Part shown: positions 1-12,306 of the stretch, piece by piece
How the letters are laid out: each line of letters begins with the position of its first letter
Position numbering within the stretch: position 1 is the stretch's first letter
Assembly: GCF_042242105.1 (NCBI RefSeq)
Contig: NC_092022.1
Span: forward strand, 12,892,001-12,956,000
Source of the DNA: Pempheris klunzingeri
Taxonomy: Eukaryota; Chordata; Actinopteri; Acropomatiformes; Pempheridae
Length of the DNA: 64,000 bases
Direction: 5' to 3'
Made by a program: the position numbers and the translations under genes
The notes under the pieces: model-generated
Told to the model about the DNA's origin: nothing
The model's database searches: none
The model's input: only the letters and a program-made list of their open reading frames with translations

Positions 1-93
1 CTGCTTCCCCCTTTCCCCTCGCTTCTTTCCTCTGACCTCCTCACTTTAGTCTGATGACAACACCTACTCATGATTAATGATAATCCATGCTGG

Positions 94-150
94 CCATTGG
101 CTGCGATTTGGGAGCATTTTATATGAGAGGCAGCAGGGGGAATTTTCACT
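94..150 (+). promoter_or_regulatory. Possible core promoter (CCAAT box plus TATA-like box)
   Basis: An ATTGG (reverse CCAAT box) lies in GGCCATTGGCTG around 91-102, and a TATA-like TTTTATATGAG follows at about 117-127. This spacing suits a start site near 150. Purine-rich sequence that could be a 5' UTR follows. It could be an upstream promoter of rhoc or of an unseen gene; a chance match is also possible. Confidence 0.25.
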
Positions 151-869
151 CACTCTGTCTCTGTTCCCAGCAGTGTCTTTTACTCAACTGACTCCAGCTT
201 ACCGAGGAAAAAGACACCAGAGGGAGCCAAGATAAAAGACACTTTGGAGAGGAGAAAACCAGTGAGCCCACATTCTCTGCTACTAATAGCACTATTTTGA
301 AGAAAAATCAGCTCCAAGCAAGAGTAGGAGGAGGCAGACGAGGTCGGTGGTTATAAATGTTGTCTCGTGGAGAAATGTAATTCTTTTTATTTAGTTTTGG
401 CCTAGTTTACAAATCCCAAACTTATCCTCTGAAGGGGAGAATGAGCATGAGCAATGGGTAGGGTTGGTTCATCAGATGTCAGGGCTGGTAAAATTAGTCA
501 CCTAAAACACCTTATATAAAGAATATTCATTATTATGCAATCATAAAGACAGAAAGGCATACAGAGGAGGGGTGTTACATTTGTTTGATTTTAGGTCCCT
601 CTAGTGGTCAGGTCTGCATGCACTTTGATTTTTTATACTACCAGAAACAACTGTTTCCACTATTTTTACATGAGTGCAATAAATTATTGGCCTCATGTTG
701 TGTAACATCAGATTATTTACTTGAATGTTTTGTTGCAGATGTATGATTAGTTCTTCACAATTATGAAGATTTTTCCTTTTGTGATATGAGAAAAGACTTT
801 TTACTATCTGATCTGCCACGACCATCCACTTTTTGAACTGCAACTAACAAACCCTTTCATTATTGATTA

Positions 870-1190
870 ATCCACTAATCATTTTGATGATTATCTGGTT
901 ATGCGGTCTGTAAAACAGCAAATAGTGAAAAATTCCCATCCCAAGTTCCCAGAACCCATAGTGAAGTTTTGAAACATCTTGCTTCATCTCATCAACAGTC
1001 CAAATACTCAGTTTACTACCTTAATAGACAAAGAAAACAAGAAAAAATCACATTTAAGAAGCTTGAACCAATGAGTCTTTGCTCAAACAAGACATTCATT
1101 ACCAAAGTAGCTGCCAATAGATTTCCTCGTCTAATCAGTTAATCGGCTAATCATTCCAGCTCTGTTGTTGATTAATTGTGATTATTTTTC
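870..1190. repeat. Interspersed repeat, 'AATCGATTAATC' family, copy 1
   Basis: This AT-rich segment contains the signature blocks 'caacagtccaaa', 'gctgccaatagattt' and 'taatcagttaatcggctaatc...agctct'. The same blocks recur around 8380-8690, 15965-16235 and 27230-27530. Such elements are common in teleost genomes; I cannot name the family with certainty. The edges are approximate. Confidence 0.6.
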
Positions 1191-2489
1191 ACTGCACATC
1201 TAATCTTTTTTTTTTTAATTATCTATATTTTCTACTTTAATTTGTATTCTACACACAGTATTTTGACATATATTGTTTGTCTCATTTTAACACGTTTTTT
1301 TTAAATGTATGTGTGTTCAGTCAGGTGGCAGGTGTTTGTTGTTACAGCCCGTGACTTTAGCATAAATTTAAAGAATATGTCTCTAATAAATTAATTGCTG
1401 ACAGTGTGCAGGACCTTTTCCTTTAAAGTATTTATGAGGAAAATGAGGGAAAAGAGTCCAGATCCCGTTTCTGTTCTTTTAGCCAGACCTTGTCAGATGG
1501 TTGTATAATGATTTTAGCCAAAGAAGAGAATGAGAGCAGACAGGTTATTGTGGTGGATTTCCTTCTGCTCCTTGTCATAGGTGTTCCTCACTGTGCCTAC
1601 AGGATTGCCTGATACAGTGATGTGGATGCAGGTTGTACTATGTGTACAACCACTAAGTGTCACTGTGTCCTCACATTTCAGCTGTGTTAGTACAGTAAGG
1701 GTGAAGCGAGGACATCTAGTCCACCTCCACTCCCCTGATTAAACTTCCTCTGGGACACGATGGGTGACTCAGTAGCAGTCTGGAGCTTGATCTCTTGTTT
1801 TCTGTGTTCACTGATCCATAACGACCAGTGTGGGTAAAAAGATGAGAAATGCCAAGCCTAAGTTACACACAGTTATTATTGATAATGTGACGTTGTGTCC
1901 TGAGGGTGAAAACACAGTTAACCATATACTGAGTTATATAAACTTTGTTAAATCAATGAAGGGTTCACAGGTCTTTGTTTGTACAGCTTTAAACACACAA
2001 GCAGTCCTTTCAAAGTGATACTTTTAGCTAAAACAGAAATGCAACAGTTAAGTTTTTGAATTTGCATTAAAAACACTCAGAGGTTTGTGAATCTCACATC
2101 TTGCATGGAGAGATGTCAGAACACCTTCAGAAACAGAAACTAAATAGAATCAGACATAGAAACTAAAACTAACTTTCGGTGCTGGTGTTAATCAACAGCT
2201 TCTCCTTTCTAAAGTTTTAGACGCCACAATCGATGCTGTTATTCTGTATGTCCTGTATTTATTCATTTATTTTTGATCAAAACAACGGTATATGAAAAGG
2301 TGTCCTACACTCTGTCCTCACACTGTCATCTCAGCTGTAGACAAAATGTTCAAGAATAGAACAGCAGCCTTTAAATCCAGCAGGACACTGTATAATGGTG
2401 ACATGTTGACACCAGAGTCTACTGTACTACTCTATAATCCATTTTTGAATAACAAAAATTTCCTCTGATAATTCGTGACTGTATTTCCA

Positions 2490-2855
2490 CCTCAGGCTTT
2501 TCTACCAAGCAGTGTTGCCTCACAGCAGGAAGGTTCTGGGTTTGGCCCTCTCGGCTGGTTGGGGTCTTTCTGTGTGGAGTTTGCATGTTCTCCCTGTGTT
2601 TGCGTGGGTTCTCTCCAGGTACTCCAGCTTCCTCCCACAGTCCAAAGACATGCCGGTTAAGTTAATTGGTGACTCTAAATTGACTTCAGGTTGTGAGTGG
2701 TTGTCTGTCTCTATGTGTGGGCCCTGTGATTGACTGGCGACCAGTCCAGGGTGGACCCTGCCTCTCGCCTAATGCCAGCTGGGATTGGCTCCAGCCCCCC
2801 TGCAACCCTGAAGGATAAGTGATATGGATAATGCATTAATGGATGGATTTTTCTA
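2490..2855 (+). repeat. Teleost retroposon fragment with TGGATGGA tail
   Basis: The sequence has the characteristic blocks of a very abundant fish retroelement: 'gtggagtttgcatgttctcc', 'cctcccacagtccaaagaca', 'ttaattggtgactctaaatt', 'tggcgaccagtccagggtg', 'gattggctccagcccccc', and an end of 'ggataatgcattaatggatgga'. The overlapping short open frames are repeat-derived. The family name cannot be assigned without a repeat library. Confidence 0.8.
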
Positions 2856-4606
2856 CCATGTGATGTGTACTACTTGACACTTAACATTTTCATTCAACTT
2901 ACAAATTGAGTTCTTTCAAACAGCCTTGAAAGGTAAATAGGGGGAGAGTTCACGATCTGGTTCTTATTGGTCTTCAAGGCAGACATCTGATTTATTTGTC
3001 AGCATGTAACAATAACAGTTAAATTTTCTACTCTAACAATAATATAAAACATGCTGAAGTTAATCCAATATCAGCTTTTCTGAGTTGTTCATCAAGCAGC
3101 TGTATTTTTTACTTCTCTCCTATTCAGAGCCTGTTCTGTGCTGAAGACACTCAGTTTGGTGAAGTTAGTACAGCCTTGTTGTTAATGTTGACATGGTTCA
3201 CGTGGCTGTAAATAATACTTAAATGTTTTTTTATTGCTGCCACTTTCATGAGCTGGAGGCTCACTGATAGTGATGACTTCTTTGAGTCTCGGTTTCAAAC
3301 GGTTAACTCAAGAAATTGTATTTGTGCCATCCACTTCTGTTTAACGAAGGATTACAAACTTTGCCACTTCTCTTTAGTGGAGTATTTTATAGTCTGGCAG
3401 AGCAGGGTGTTTTAAATTGGGTGGTGTGACACAGCTAATATTATTGCTTGGTTTCTATATTGGACCAGGTCCCTCTGCACAGTCAAGTTGAATTATCTCA
3501 AAGGCACGAGTTTACATGTGAAAACACAATTCTGTTTCACCTCCACGAGCCAGTCCACTGATTTAATTCCATTTAAATGAATTGATTTCAGCATGGAATA
3601 AGTGCTTGTGTCATTGGGCTGTAAGACATTTAGACTCCAAAGTGACTCTGTGTGCACTGATTCAAGTAAATATCTGAATTTCTCAACACTGTAGATGTCT
3701 CCATACAATCCAACCAGCTAAATTTACAGAATCAGATGACGCACCGTGTAGTATAGTGTCAAAATAAGAGTTTACAGAGGGACAGGGGAGAATGGTAGAG
3801 AGTATGGGTGTGTTGTGAACCAATATGTGGGGTTGTGTTCTCCCTGAACTGCAGCTGCACTTCAAACACTCATCTTTCTCCCATCAACACACATTAGCCG
3901 GTAGCTCCCGCTCCCAGACAGCTTACAGAAATAGCATCGCTGTTGCATGGGACTGGGAGGTGCCACTGTGCACCGTTTTTCCTCATGCTACAGTATGTGG
4001 GTATTACCATGGAAACTGCAGAGAAATGTCCAAATTACTGTCAAAGAGCCAGGATACAGAGACGTAGGCTTACATCAGTTTGTACAGTCAGTTTGTGCAT
4101 CCAGCCTCTCAACAACTAAGCCTTTGTTTTACTTCTACTTCCCTCCATGAGAAGCTAAACCAGAACACCAGAAATTTGCCGCTAGGTGTTGTTTTTTGAG
4201 CACAATAAAACTTCTTGATTTACTTTAAAAAGAGCACTTGATAAGATTTGTGAGCGCTAATAATACTGTGGGTTAACAATGTGCATATTGAAGGTCCTGA
4301 AATGTTCTTAAACTGGGGCTGCTGTGTTTTTACAGTGCACTGCACTGGAGGGTGAATGAACTTACGACCTCATTGAGGGAATGGCATGTTAAAAAGCTCA
4401 AATCCCTGTAGTGTGATTTCCTGTTGCACTGTGGGAGAAAAGCACTTGGGTCAAAGTTCACTCCCTTATATAATAATGATAATAATAATGATAGCAACAA
4501 TAAACGAAGTATTCATCTCACATTTTACACAGAAATATTGCTGGTGGGATAATGGAAATCCCGACTAATGCTGACAACTTAAATGGCACACACCTCCTGA
4601 TGAAAA

Positions 4607-4722
4607 TGACGTCATCATTCTCTAACCGTAAAGGGGAGGGACCTTGTAACGGTTAAATCCTCTCAGCCATTAGCGTGGAGGCGCTGCAATCTCAAACAGC
4701 GAGGGCACCATGCTGCATTCAG
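4607..4722 (+). promoter_or_regulatory. CRE palindrome and exon-like segment (possible alternative first exon)
   Basis: A perfect cAMP-response element TGACGTCA lies at 4607-4614. About 100 bases downstream is an ATG (4710-4712) in a fair context (gcaccATGc), followed after 13 nt by a good 5' splice signal CAG|GTACAG (exon end 4722). Spliced directly to the rhoc start exon at 18743, this ATG would be out of frame with the GTPase, so it would act as an upstream ORF or belong to another transcript. It is a weak candidate without transcript data. Confidence 0.25.
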
Positions 4723-5089
4723 GTACAGTCGAGAATTTTCTAATCGCCCTTTTAGTGCTCTGGTGGAAATGTGTGGTATGCATCTGACCCTCTGTCTCAA
4801 ATGTGTTTTATACTCTTTGCCAAATCTGTGTTTTTCACTATATTCGATAACATGTGGACTATTTCTGTCTCAGGATGCCACACGCAGCATTAATGCAGGG
4901 GCCTTTTTTAGCTGAAAAAAGTGTAAATATTGTCAGCAGTAGTGTGACAGTTCTGGAAACAGTTCACAAAAATAAAAAATAAATTGCACTGATTCTTAGA
5001 GAGACACTTACACACACAGACGTACATACGCAGACAAATATCTGTTTTTATCTTGTCTTGTTATGCCTTATCCCCATTTTATGCTGCTT

Positions 5090-5410
5090 TGCACTTTTAC
5101 TCCACAACATTTTGAATGCAATATTACTTTACTGCTTTTTACTCAACTACATTTATTTGACATGTTAGTTACGTTGCAGATTTAGACTATCAATACAAAA
5201 TATTAGTCAACTAACAAATACTGACACATTATTATGTATTAAGCCTCCCTGTACTGTATAAAGCAGTTAAAATTAGCTCCACCTTTTCTAGCAGTGACAT
5301 TTAAGTGACGTGCACATCAATGCATCAGTAGCTCTAACCCTATAATATAATGTACATGAATCTGAAATGGGCCATTTTGTATAATGAATTGTTTTACTTT
5401 TGGTACTTTA
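5090..5410. repeat. Interspersed repeat shared with 18960-19650
   Basis: The segment contains 'ttttactcaactaca', 'aaagcagttaaaattagctccacctt' and 'ttgttttacttttggtac'. Closely similar blocks appear in rhoc intron 2 (for example 'aaagtagttaaaactagctccacctt' near 19401). The two are copies of one dispersed element of unknown class. Confidence 0.5.
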
Positions 5411-6058
5411 AGGACTATTTGGGCAGCTTAGTATTGCTATTTTTTTCCACAATATTTTTATTGAGTTTTCAACTACATAAAATACAACATGTTATATACA
5501 TATAGTGTATAAACATCAGTAGATTGCTGCTTTGAAAAACACAGAAACACAGAACAGAGTACTCTAATTCCTTTGTGTAAAATATAACAAGTAGGCCTCT
5601 TAAGAAAATTATTAATTCTAGAAGATCGGAAACTGCACTGTCTGCAGTCAGTCTCTTCTGTTAGATCCAATCCCTTCACATAATTAATGAAGGGCGTCTA
5701 AATGCTCTCAAATACCTGCTGTGTAGCTTTTAAAATATAAGTTATCCTCTGTAACAGAAGGCTTGATAACATCCATCTTATCCACTGAGTAGTGCCTGAG
5801 TCTGTGAGTCTGTTGCAATACATGTTTTGGCATAGAGCAGGCTGAGATCTATAAATTCTTATTTATTTTTACTACAATTGTGTTTCTCCAGATACACACC
5901 CAACAGAAAAAGCTTTGGGTCATCTAAGATTTGTTTTGAAATAATCTTTTCGATTATAGCTCTTACCTCTTCTCATGACTTTTGAATTTTTCTGCATTTC
6001 CATATATAGTAAAGCAACATCCCTCTTGTTTTCTGTACATTAGCATTGCTATTCTTAC

Positions 6059-6514
6059 TTAAAGTTCCCATATTGTGCCAAATGCACTTTCTAATGCCTT
6101 CTCAAAATAAATGTGTCCAGTCCATGTGTTTATTCCCCTGCTCCATCTTTCAGTAAATGTGTGAGAAAACACCTCATTCAGATTTACCTCCCTTTATGAT
6201 GTCACAAGGGGATCTGTTGATCATATCCTCCAGCCAATCAGTAGGTGGACTGTCTCCACCCATGAAAACCTCCTGAGTCCACCTTGGTGTCCGCCATTGT
6301 TTTTTCCTCACTAAAACCAACTCAGGGTAACAGAAAGATGGTGAATGCAAAAGCAAAGCACAGTTTGTCCTGTTCATCTAAAACAGAGTGTGCAGAAAGA
6401 GGCTGGAAAAACTGCAGCAGCCCTCTCATGCACATTAAACCATTTAAACCTATTCTAGTAGGACCCCCAAATACAAGTATGGACTTTAAAATGAATATAA
6501 TATGGAACCTTTAA
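6059..6514. mobile_element. TTAA-bounded non-autonomous DNA element, copy A
   Basis: The element begins TTAAAGTTCCCATATTGTGC (6059) and ends with its imperfect inverted complement, finishing ATATGGAACCTTTAA (6514). It is therefore bounded by TTAA on both sides with inverted termini. A second, diverged copy of the same length and interior lies at 44361-44849; both carry 'tttatgatgtca.aaggggatctgttgatcat' and 'cctcctgagtccacct.g.tgtccgccattgtttttt'. TTAA targets with short inverted repeats are typical of piggyBac-type MITEs. No transposase is encoded. Confidence 0.75.
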
Positions 6515-6639
6515 ATAAAATATCTGAGAAAAATAAAAATTATTGTCAGTTGCAGCCCTGTTTTCCAGCGAGCACAGGCATAGATGAATGCTAAATGTTC
6601 CGAGGGGTCATGAATGCAGCAGTATGGGAGGGTCTAGTG

Positions 6640-6758
6640 AGTAGCAGTCTGGCCGCTGCCTCGGTCCTTCACTCCGACCACAGCTGCTTCACGGGAAGGA
6701 CTCCAGCGGGAGGGAAACACGGAGGTCTCAGACACTTGAAAGCTCACTGTGGGAAAAG
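6640..6758 (+). other. rhoc: Probable 5' UTR exon 1 of rhoc
   Basis: This stretch of CpG-containing, non-repetitive sequence ends with an excellent donor, GGGAAAAG|GTAAGAG (exon end 6758), and is followed by CpG-rich intron sequence. It carries no ATG-initiated frame of note before the donor. Vertebrate rhoA/rhoC genes start with a non-coding exon and place the ATG exactly at the start of exon 2, which is the arrangement seen at 18743. The transcription start is not determined, so the left edge is approximate. Confidence 0.5.
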
Positions 6759-8379
6759 GTAAGAGAACAAACTGTGGCTTTTTGTCTCTTTGGCTTCATT
6801 TCACAAGCGCCGAAAAGCGCCTGGAGCCGTTCGAGCGAGTTTGCGGTGTGTAGGAAAAAAGTAGTTCAGGCGAGCACCGATCTGTGAAGACACGCTAATG
6901 AGCCGAGACAGCAGCGGCAGCTCGGCCAGCTGAAACCTGTTACTTGTTTAGAAGTTTTCCAACGGAATGACTCTAGTGTTTCGACGTTTGGTGGCTGGAA
7001 ATGCCGGAGAAAAGTGTGAGAAAGTGGGGACACTCCTGTTTGTCCTCTCTCTGTCTCTCCAGCAGTATCCTGTCGGAGATATGGATCATATCAGCATTCC
7101 TGCCACACAAACCCAGCCCAGTCTGTGCCCATAAAATACTTCAATACGTATTTAAACCATATGGACTTGAGCTGTGGAGGCAGACAGACGATATTTACCC
7201 GCTGTAAAAACTTTATCTTTTCTTTCTCTTTGGGAACCTGTTTGGCCAGTAAAGGGAAAGGATGGTATCGGATGTTTTTTTCCTCTGGACAGGGATCCCT
7301 GGAAAGCAAAATATACATATATAAAAACCACTTTTATGCTAACGACAGAGTATTTTTCACGTTTTTATCTGCTCAAGAAAAGTCTATCCTCTCGCCTGTT
7401 TAGAATAATTGCTCAAACATTTGTCTGTCCCGAGGAAATTCCTCTCTCCGAGTCACCACACCCTTGTTGTGTTGCTCGGCTACTGTAGCGCAGACCCTCA
7501 TATCTCTCCCAGGCTTGCTCCCTTGTCTTGACATGTCCCCCATAGCAAAATGCACCACCAGCATCGACCGTCAATCCTGCAAAAGTCAACCATGCATCCA
7601 CTGGGTGGGTTACTCCCTTTTGTGATTGTGCTCTGGCACACAGAGATGATGCTAAAAGGCAAGACACAAACAGGATAAGGATGCATGAAATGTTTTCCTA
7701 CATCTTCATCGCCTTATGTGTGCATGCAAAGTGTTTGTGTTTGTGTGGCTACTACAGGAGAAAGTATGATGTCATTGTAGCTGAACAGCTGAGTGCTGAC
7801 CAAGCTGTTTGCAGGTGGTGGTCAGAAGTGGAAGTGTTACCCAGTGGTATACACAAACACAAATCAGTGTCAATGCAGTGGGAGGAAATGTTGTGGAAAT
7901 CCCCAATCTAGACTATGTTAGTGTAAAAGCAGACGTTAGGATGTCTGCTCTTCACATCCGTGTGTGGTTTTGACTGTGGTTCCACTAAGTGATGTAATCC
8001 AGAGCCACACTGTGTGAAGTTAGCCGTGTTAAAGGAAGTAGTTTTAATGGCGTTATATGCACATATAAGTGCTGTGGATTCTGGGTTGGATATTTTAGTA
8101 TGCAGACAATAAGTAAGAGCCCACACACAGTGGGAATTCCTGCAGAAATGTAAGTGGGGAAATGGTTGAAGATGAATATCTCTAGTCAAACCATTAAATA
8201 ATTAAATGTTTTGCAGAGAGTTCCAAGCATTTAGAACATAAACAAGCTAAAATTTAATATATTTCTAAACCATCTGTCAATAGTAGTACAGTAGAATGAG
8301 TTAAACACAACAAAATATGCAGACAGATATATTAATGTAAATATGATTACCAGCCAGGTGGTATTGTCATTTCTTGATT

Positions 8380-8690
8380 GCTTGTTCGGTTTTATAAAAT
8401 GTAAGAAAGTAGTGAAAAATGTCCATCACAGTTAATCAAAACTCAGTGTTACGTCTTCATGTGTCTCGTTTTGTCTGGCCAACAGTCCAAAACCCAAACA
8501 TAATAAATGAATGTAAAACTGATTAAAGCAGCAAATTCTCACATATTGGAAGCTGGAAGTTAGTTGGTGTTTTTGCTTCAAAAATGACTTCAATGATTAA
8601 TCAATTAACAAAATAGCTACCAATTGATTTTTGGTTGATTGATTAATCAGTCCATCAGCCAATTATTTCAGCTCTATACCAGAGGTTGTT
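8380..8690. repeat. Interspersed repeat, 'AATCGATTAATC' family, copy 2
   Basis: It carries the shared blocks 'ttgtctggccaacagtccaaaac', 'aaaatagctaccaattgattt' and 'gattaatcagtccatcagcc...tttcagctct'. It belongs to the same family as 870-1190, 15965-16235 and 27230-27530. Edges are approximate. Confidence 0.65.
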
Positions 8691-11600
8691 ATACTGATCT
8701 AAATGGACCATCATATCCCTCCACTTTTTTTAGACCTGAGTCCTACTTTTACATATTTTCATGTCTAGATGACTTTTAGGTAGAAAAACTTTTGTAATAA
8801 TCCACTGGACCTTTTCCAAAAGTTTTTGCACCAGTCATTTCAAACCCAAAATATGTAAGTACAGGGGCCAGGATGACATATATTTGGGTTATATTTTAAG
8901 TAGATATAAGTATCGGATGGGGTATCACTATCGGCAGATTCATCGTTAAAGGACTCTGGTTGGAATCGGGTCTAAAAAAACAAAAACGCTACCTCTGCGA
9001 ATAACCTTTAATATCCTAAATTTCAAATTAAGATAACAAGACAAGGTGTTTCATGTTGACCGAGTTGACATTTGGATATGGTATCTTCCATCTCTAGCTT
9101 GTGAGTTCTACGTATTTTTCTTCTTGCCATATTGAGGTCATTTCAGAATACCACTCAATAAGCTCAGTAGGTCAGGATGAAAGCCTTCATGGAAAACTAT
9201 TATGGATCAAAAGCTCCATATATGCCAGGATCGCCAGAGGCCATTTCACCCTGGTGCTGCGTCTCATTTTGCTCCCCGTGACATGCTCTCCACCACCGAC
9301 CGACAATGAGTGTTTTACTATTCACCAGCCGGAGCTTCAGGGATGGTGAACATAGGAAGTACACTCAGAATAGTTCTCCAAAGCAAACCCCCTAAACAAA
9401 TATTTAGGAAAAGTGCATGAACAGAAGGGGGGTTGCTCAGATGGCATTTTTTCCATCCTTCCTGCTCATGTTATTACGCTATAGGTGCTTATCAGCAGGG
9501 GTATTCAGACACAATGCTCCACAGTATCCTTTCTTAGATTAGTCAACTTTCCATCAGTGGTGATTTCCAAGGAGGCCAGCGTCATCCTGAAAACTAATTT
9601 TACTGCAGTATCTTTTACACAGAGAACACAGGAAAATGCTGAGTTCAGGCTCTTAACTGATTCTGTTTCCCAGTCATCTGATGGTGACCAACGAACATGT
9701 CCGCATGGAAAATTGTGTCTGTGGCCTGTGGGGTGTATCAACCACAGACAGCAAGCCAGATGAGCAAATCCTCTGTGGTTTAAAAAAATAAAAAATAATC
9801 TCTTGGAGAGTTTCCTGTTTGGATCTTGGTGCTTGCTGTCTCAGGAAGTCCCAAAAAGGACATTTCAGAAAGCTGAACACTTCTTCTGAGTTAGCAGCAG
9901 AGTCCGAAGGGATGGTTTCTGATAGCCGCTTCCATTTCGGATCCAGTTCCCGCTTAGCTAATTACCCAGATTTGTTTAGCTCAGACACTAACGAATCTTT
10001 TTCTCTCCTCCACAGTTAAACCTTAACTTATATGATATCGACATTTTGAATAGTTCCGAATCAGGACCTTCAGTATTTGGAGTAAAGAGGCTACAGCTGT
10101 TAATTAAATGTGTCCAACACATTTATTTAACATGTCATATATTATACTAATTATCTCATTCCCAGGTCGTACATGATGTGAACATTGATTGGGCTGCCAG
10201 TAAAATTAGTGTTTCTGTCTAGTCAGCCAGTAAAAGGCAGTTAGACTATCTCAGTTGGTTAGCCTTGAGTGTCTCGCAGATGTTAAGATGATAAGATTCA
10301 ATAAAGGATTTGATAAAACGAAACTGCCGAGGTGATGTGGGTGGTGACTCCATCCAGGCTGCATGCGTGTCTCAGCTTCTGCTTTCATTTGTGCTGTGTG
10401 AGTCGGAAAGGAGGAATGCAGCACCCTAAGGATACAGAACATTAGCTCCCCGATGGTGACATCACACTGCAACACAGGAAGAGAGGGAGAGGCAGAAAAA
10501 GGAAGGGATGAGAGGAGGACACAGTGTGAACAAGAGCCCGGAGGAGGATGTGTAGAAGAGGGGAAGCTATAAAGGAATAAATCATGAGTGAGTGAGAAAG
10601 ACGTTGTAATAAAGTTCAACAGAGGCGGTGTGTGTCCGTAAATATGCACACTTTATAATCTTGTAGCAGCAGCGGAAACTTAGAAAACAGAAATGCAGTC
10701 ATGAAATGCATTCAAATCCTGATTAGCTCCATTCCCAATCCACTCCATGACTAATTCATCCTCTTTTTTTTATTTCATTCACATGGAATATTAATCAAAG
10801 ACTTGCTTACTTACTAATCTTTGATATGTTTTAAGTTTATCCAAATGTGTTGCTTGTGCTATAACATGTTCTAGTTTTGACCACCACGCCTCTCCTTCCT
10901 CTCTTCCCTCCGTCTGTCCGACTTTTCTTTCTGTTTGTACTGCAAGCGGAGGCTCAGGGGCGGATGAAAGCATAATTCTGTGTGATATTCCTCTCTTTCG
11001 TCCTCTGCTCTGAGCTGAGCTGTGTGCACTGTGATAAATTGGGCTGGGGGAGTCTCAATGGCTCTGTCCTATTTTGGGCTCCAGCTAGGTTCTCTGACTT
11101 GAGCTGCCTCCCTGGCCTGGATCCTGAGCAGCCACTTCTGGTCTCAAGTGTGATTCAACCTTGAAAATTTGAGCTTGGCTTCAACTTCTCAACAAGAATT
11201 TCTCTAATCCCACCTCATGCAAAAGGTTGTTTAATAATAACAATATATTCTATAATGAGAGAGAGCAAAAATCTCATCGGCCGCAGCACTATTTTGTAGG
11301 TGCGTCTTAATGAGTCTGGTTTGCTCTCCCAGAGTTCGATCCAGTATGTATATATCTTAATTGTATATTTAATTTGTTTTCCCTACACAGCTCCTATACA
11401 TCTCCACAGTGCACTCCTAGCCTTAAGTAGGTCTACATAAAAATTACGAAAGCAGTCTGAGTGTTTGTCTGCTAAATAGCTCTGCATTAAGAAAGTACAG
11501 CCAGCATCTCCCTTAATGGTTTCTATTAAAGGGGAACACCAATGATCTCACACATCAAACTCTGTTTACGGGTTTTAAAGAGTATGGTTTCAAAAAAAAA

Positions 11601-12131
11601 AAAATTATAATCCAGAGGGAGCTACTTGAAATCTGAAGTTTGAAAATTTGTAGACACTACAAGGCATTCATTAGAAAAGCAAACTTGTTTTGTACGTAAG
11701 TACTGTATTCGCCATCCTTTGTCCTGTTCTCATTAAGCAGTTCTCATTAAGTGGTCACATGCACCGTTTTTTTTTGTCTTTTTCATGTTGTCCAGCCAAA
11801 TTGAACAAAGGACCTCCTCTTCCTGTCAGGCAGCCGTCGTCATGTTTTCTAGCGTGTATGTGTGGAAGGTCTGAGAGACGAACTTTTGCATATTTGGGGA
11901 CAGTAAGCTAATTGTGAATGTAAGTTTAAACACATTTGTTTAGATACACGTTCTGTATGTTTATGGTAGAGTGTGCTTCATGTATAATCCTGTCCTCAAC
12001 ATTTCAACCCGGAGAAACAGAGGCAGACGCTGCTGGGAGGAGGGATGTTGTGTGTTTAGAAGAAAAGGGTGAGGGGTGTTGAAAGTGGGTGAGACATTCC
12101 TCACAGCTTACGTCCTTCCACAGTCAGACAG

Positions 12132-12306
<175 letters not shown>

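Larger units (their letters stand above)
1..6639. other. Non-coding region upstream of rhoc
   Basis: I find no protein-coding exon here that resembles a known family. The stretch holds interspersed repeats (870-1190, 2490-2855, 5090-5410, 6059-6514, listed separately), AT-rich unique sequence, and two spots with promoter-like organisation: a CCAAT/TATA arrangement near 94-125 and a CRE palindrome followed by a short exon-like segment at 4607-4722. The open frames in it are short and carry no recognisable domain. Confidence 0.7.

Noticed and set aside
2475-2733. Two overlapping Cys-rich open frames of 61-73 codons
   Set aside because: They are encoded by a high-copy retroelement fragment, not a gene.
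7125-7667. Open frames of 84-104 codons just after rhoc exon 1
   Set aside because: They lack domain resemblance and good splice context, overlap each other on both strands, and lie in an intron.
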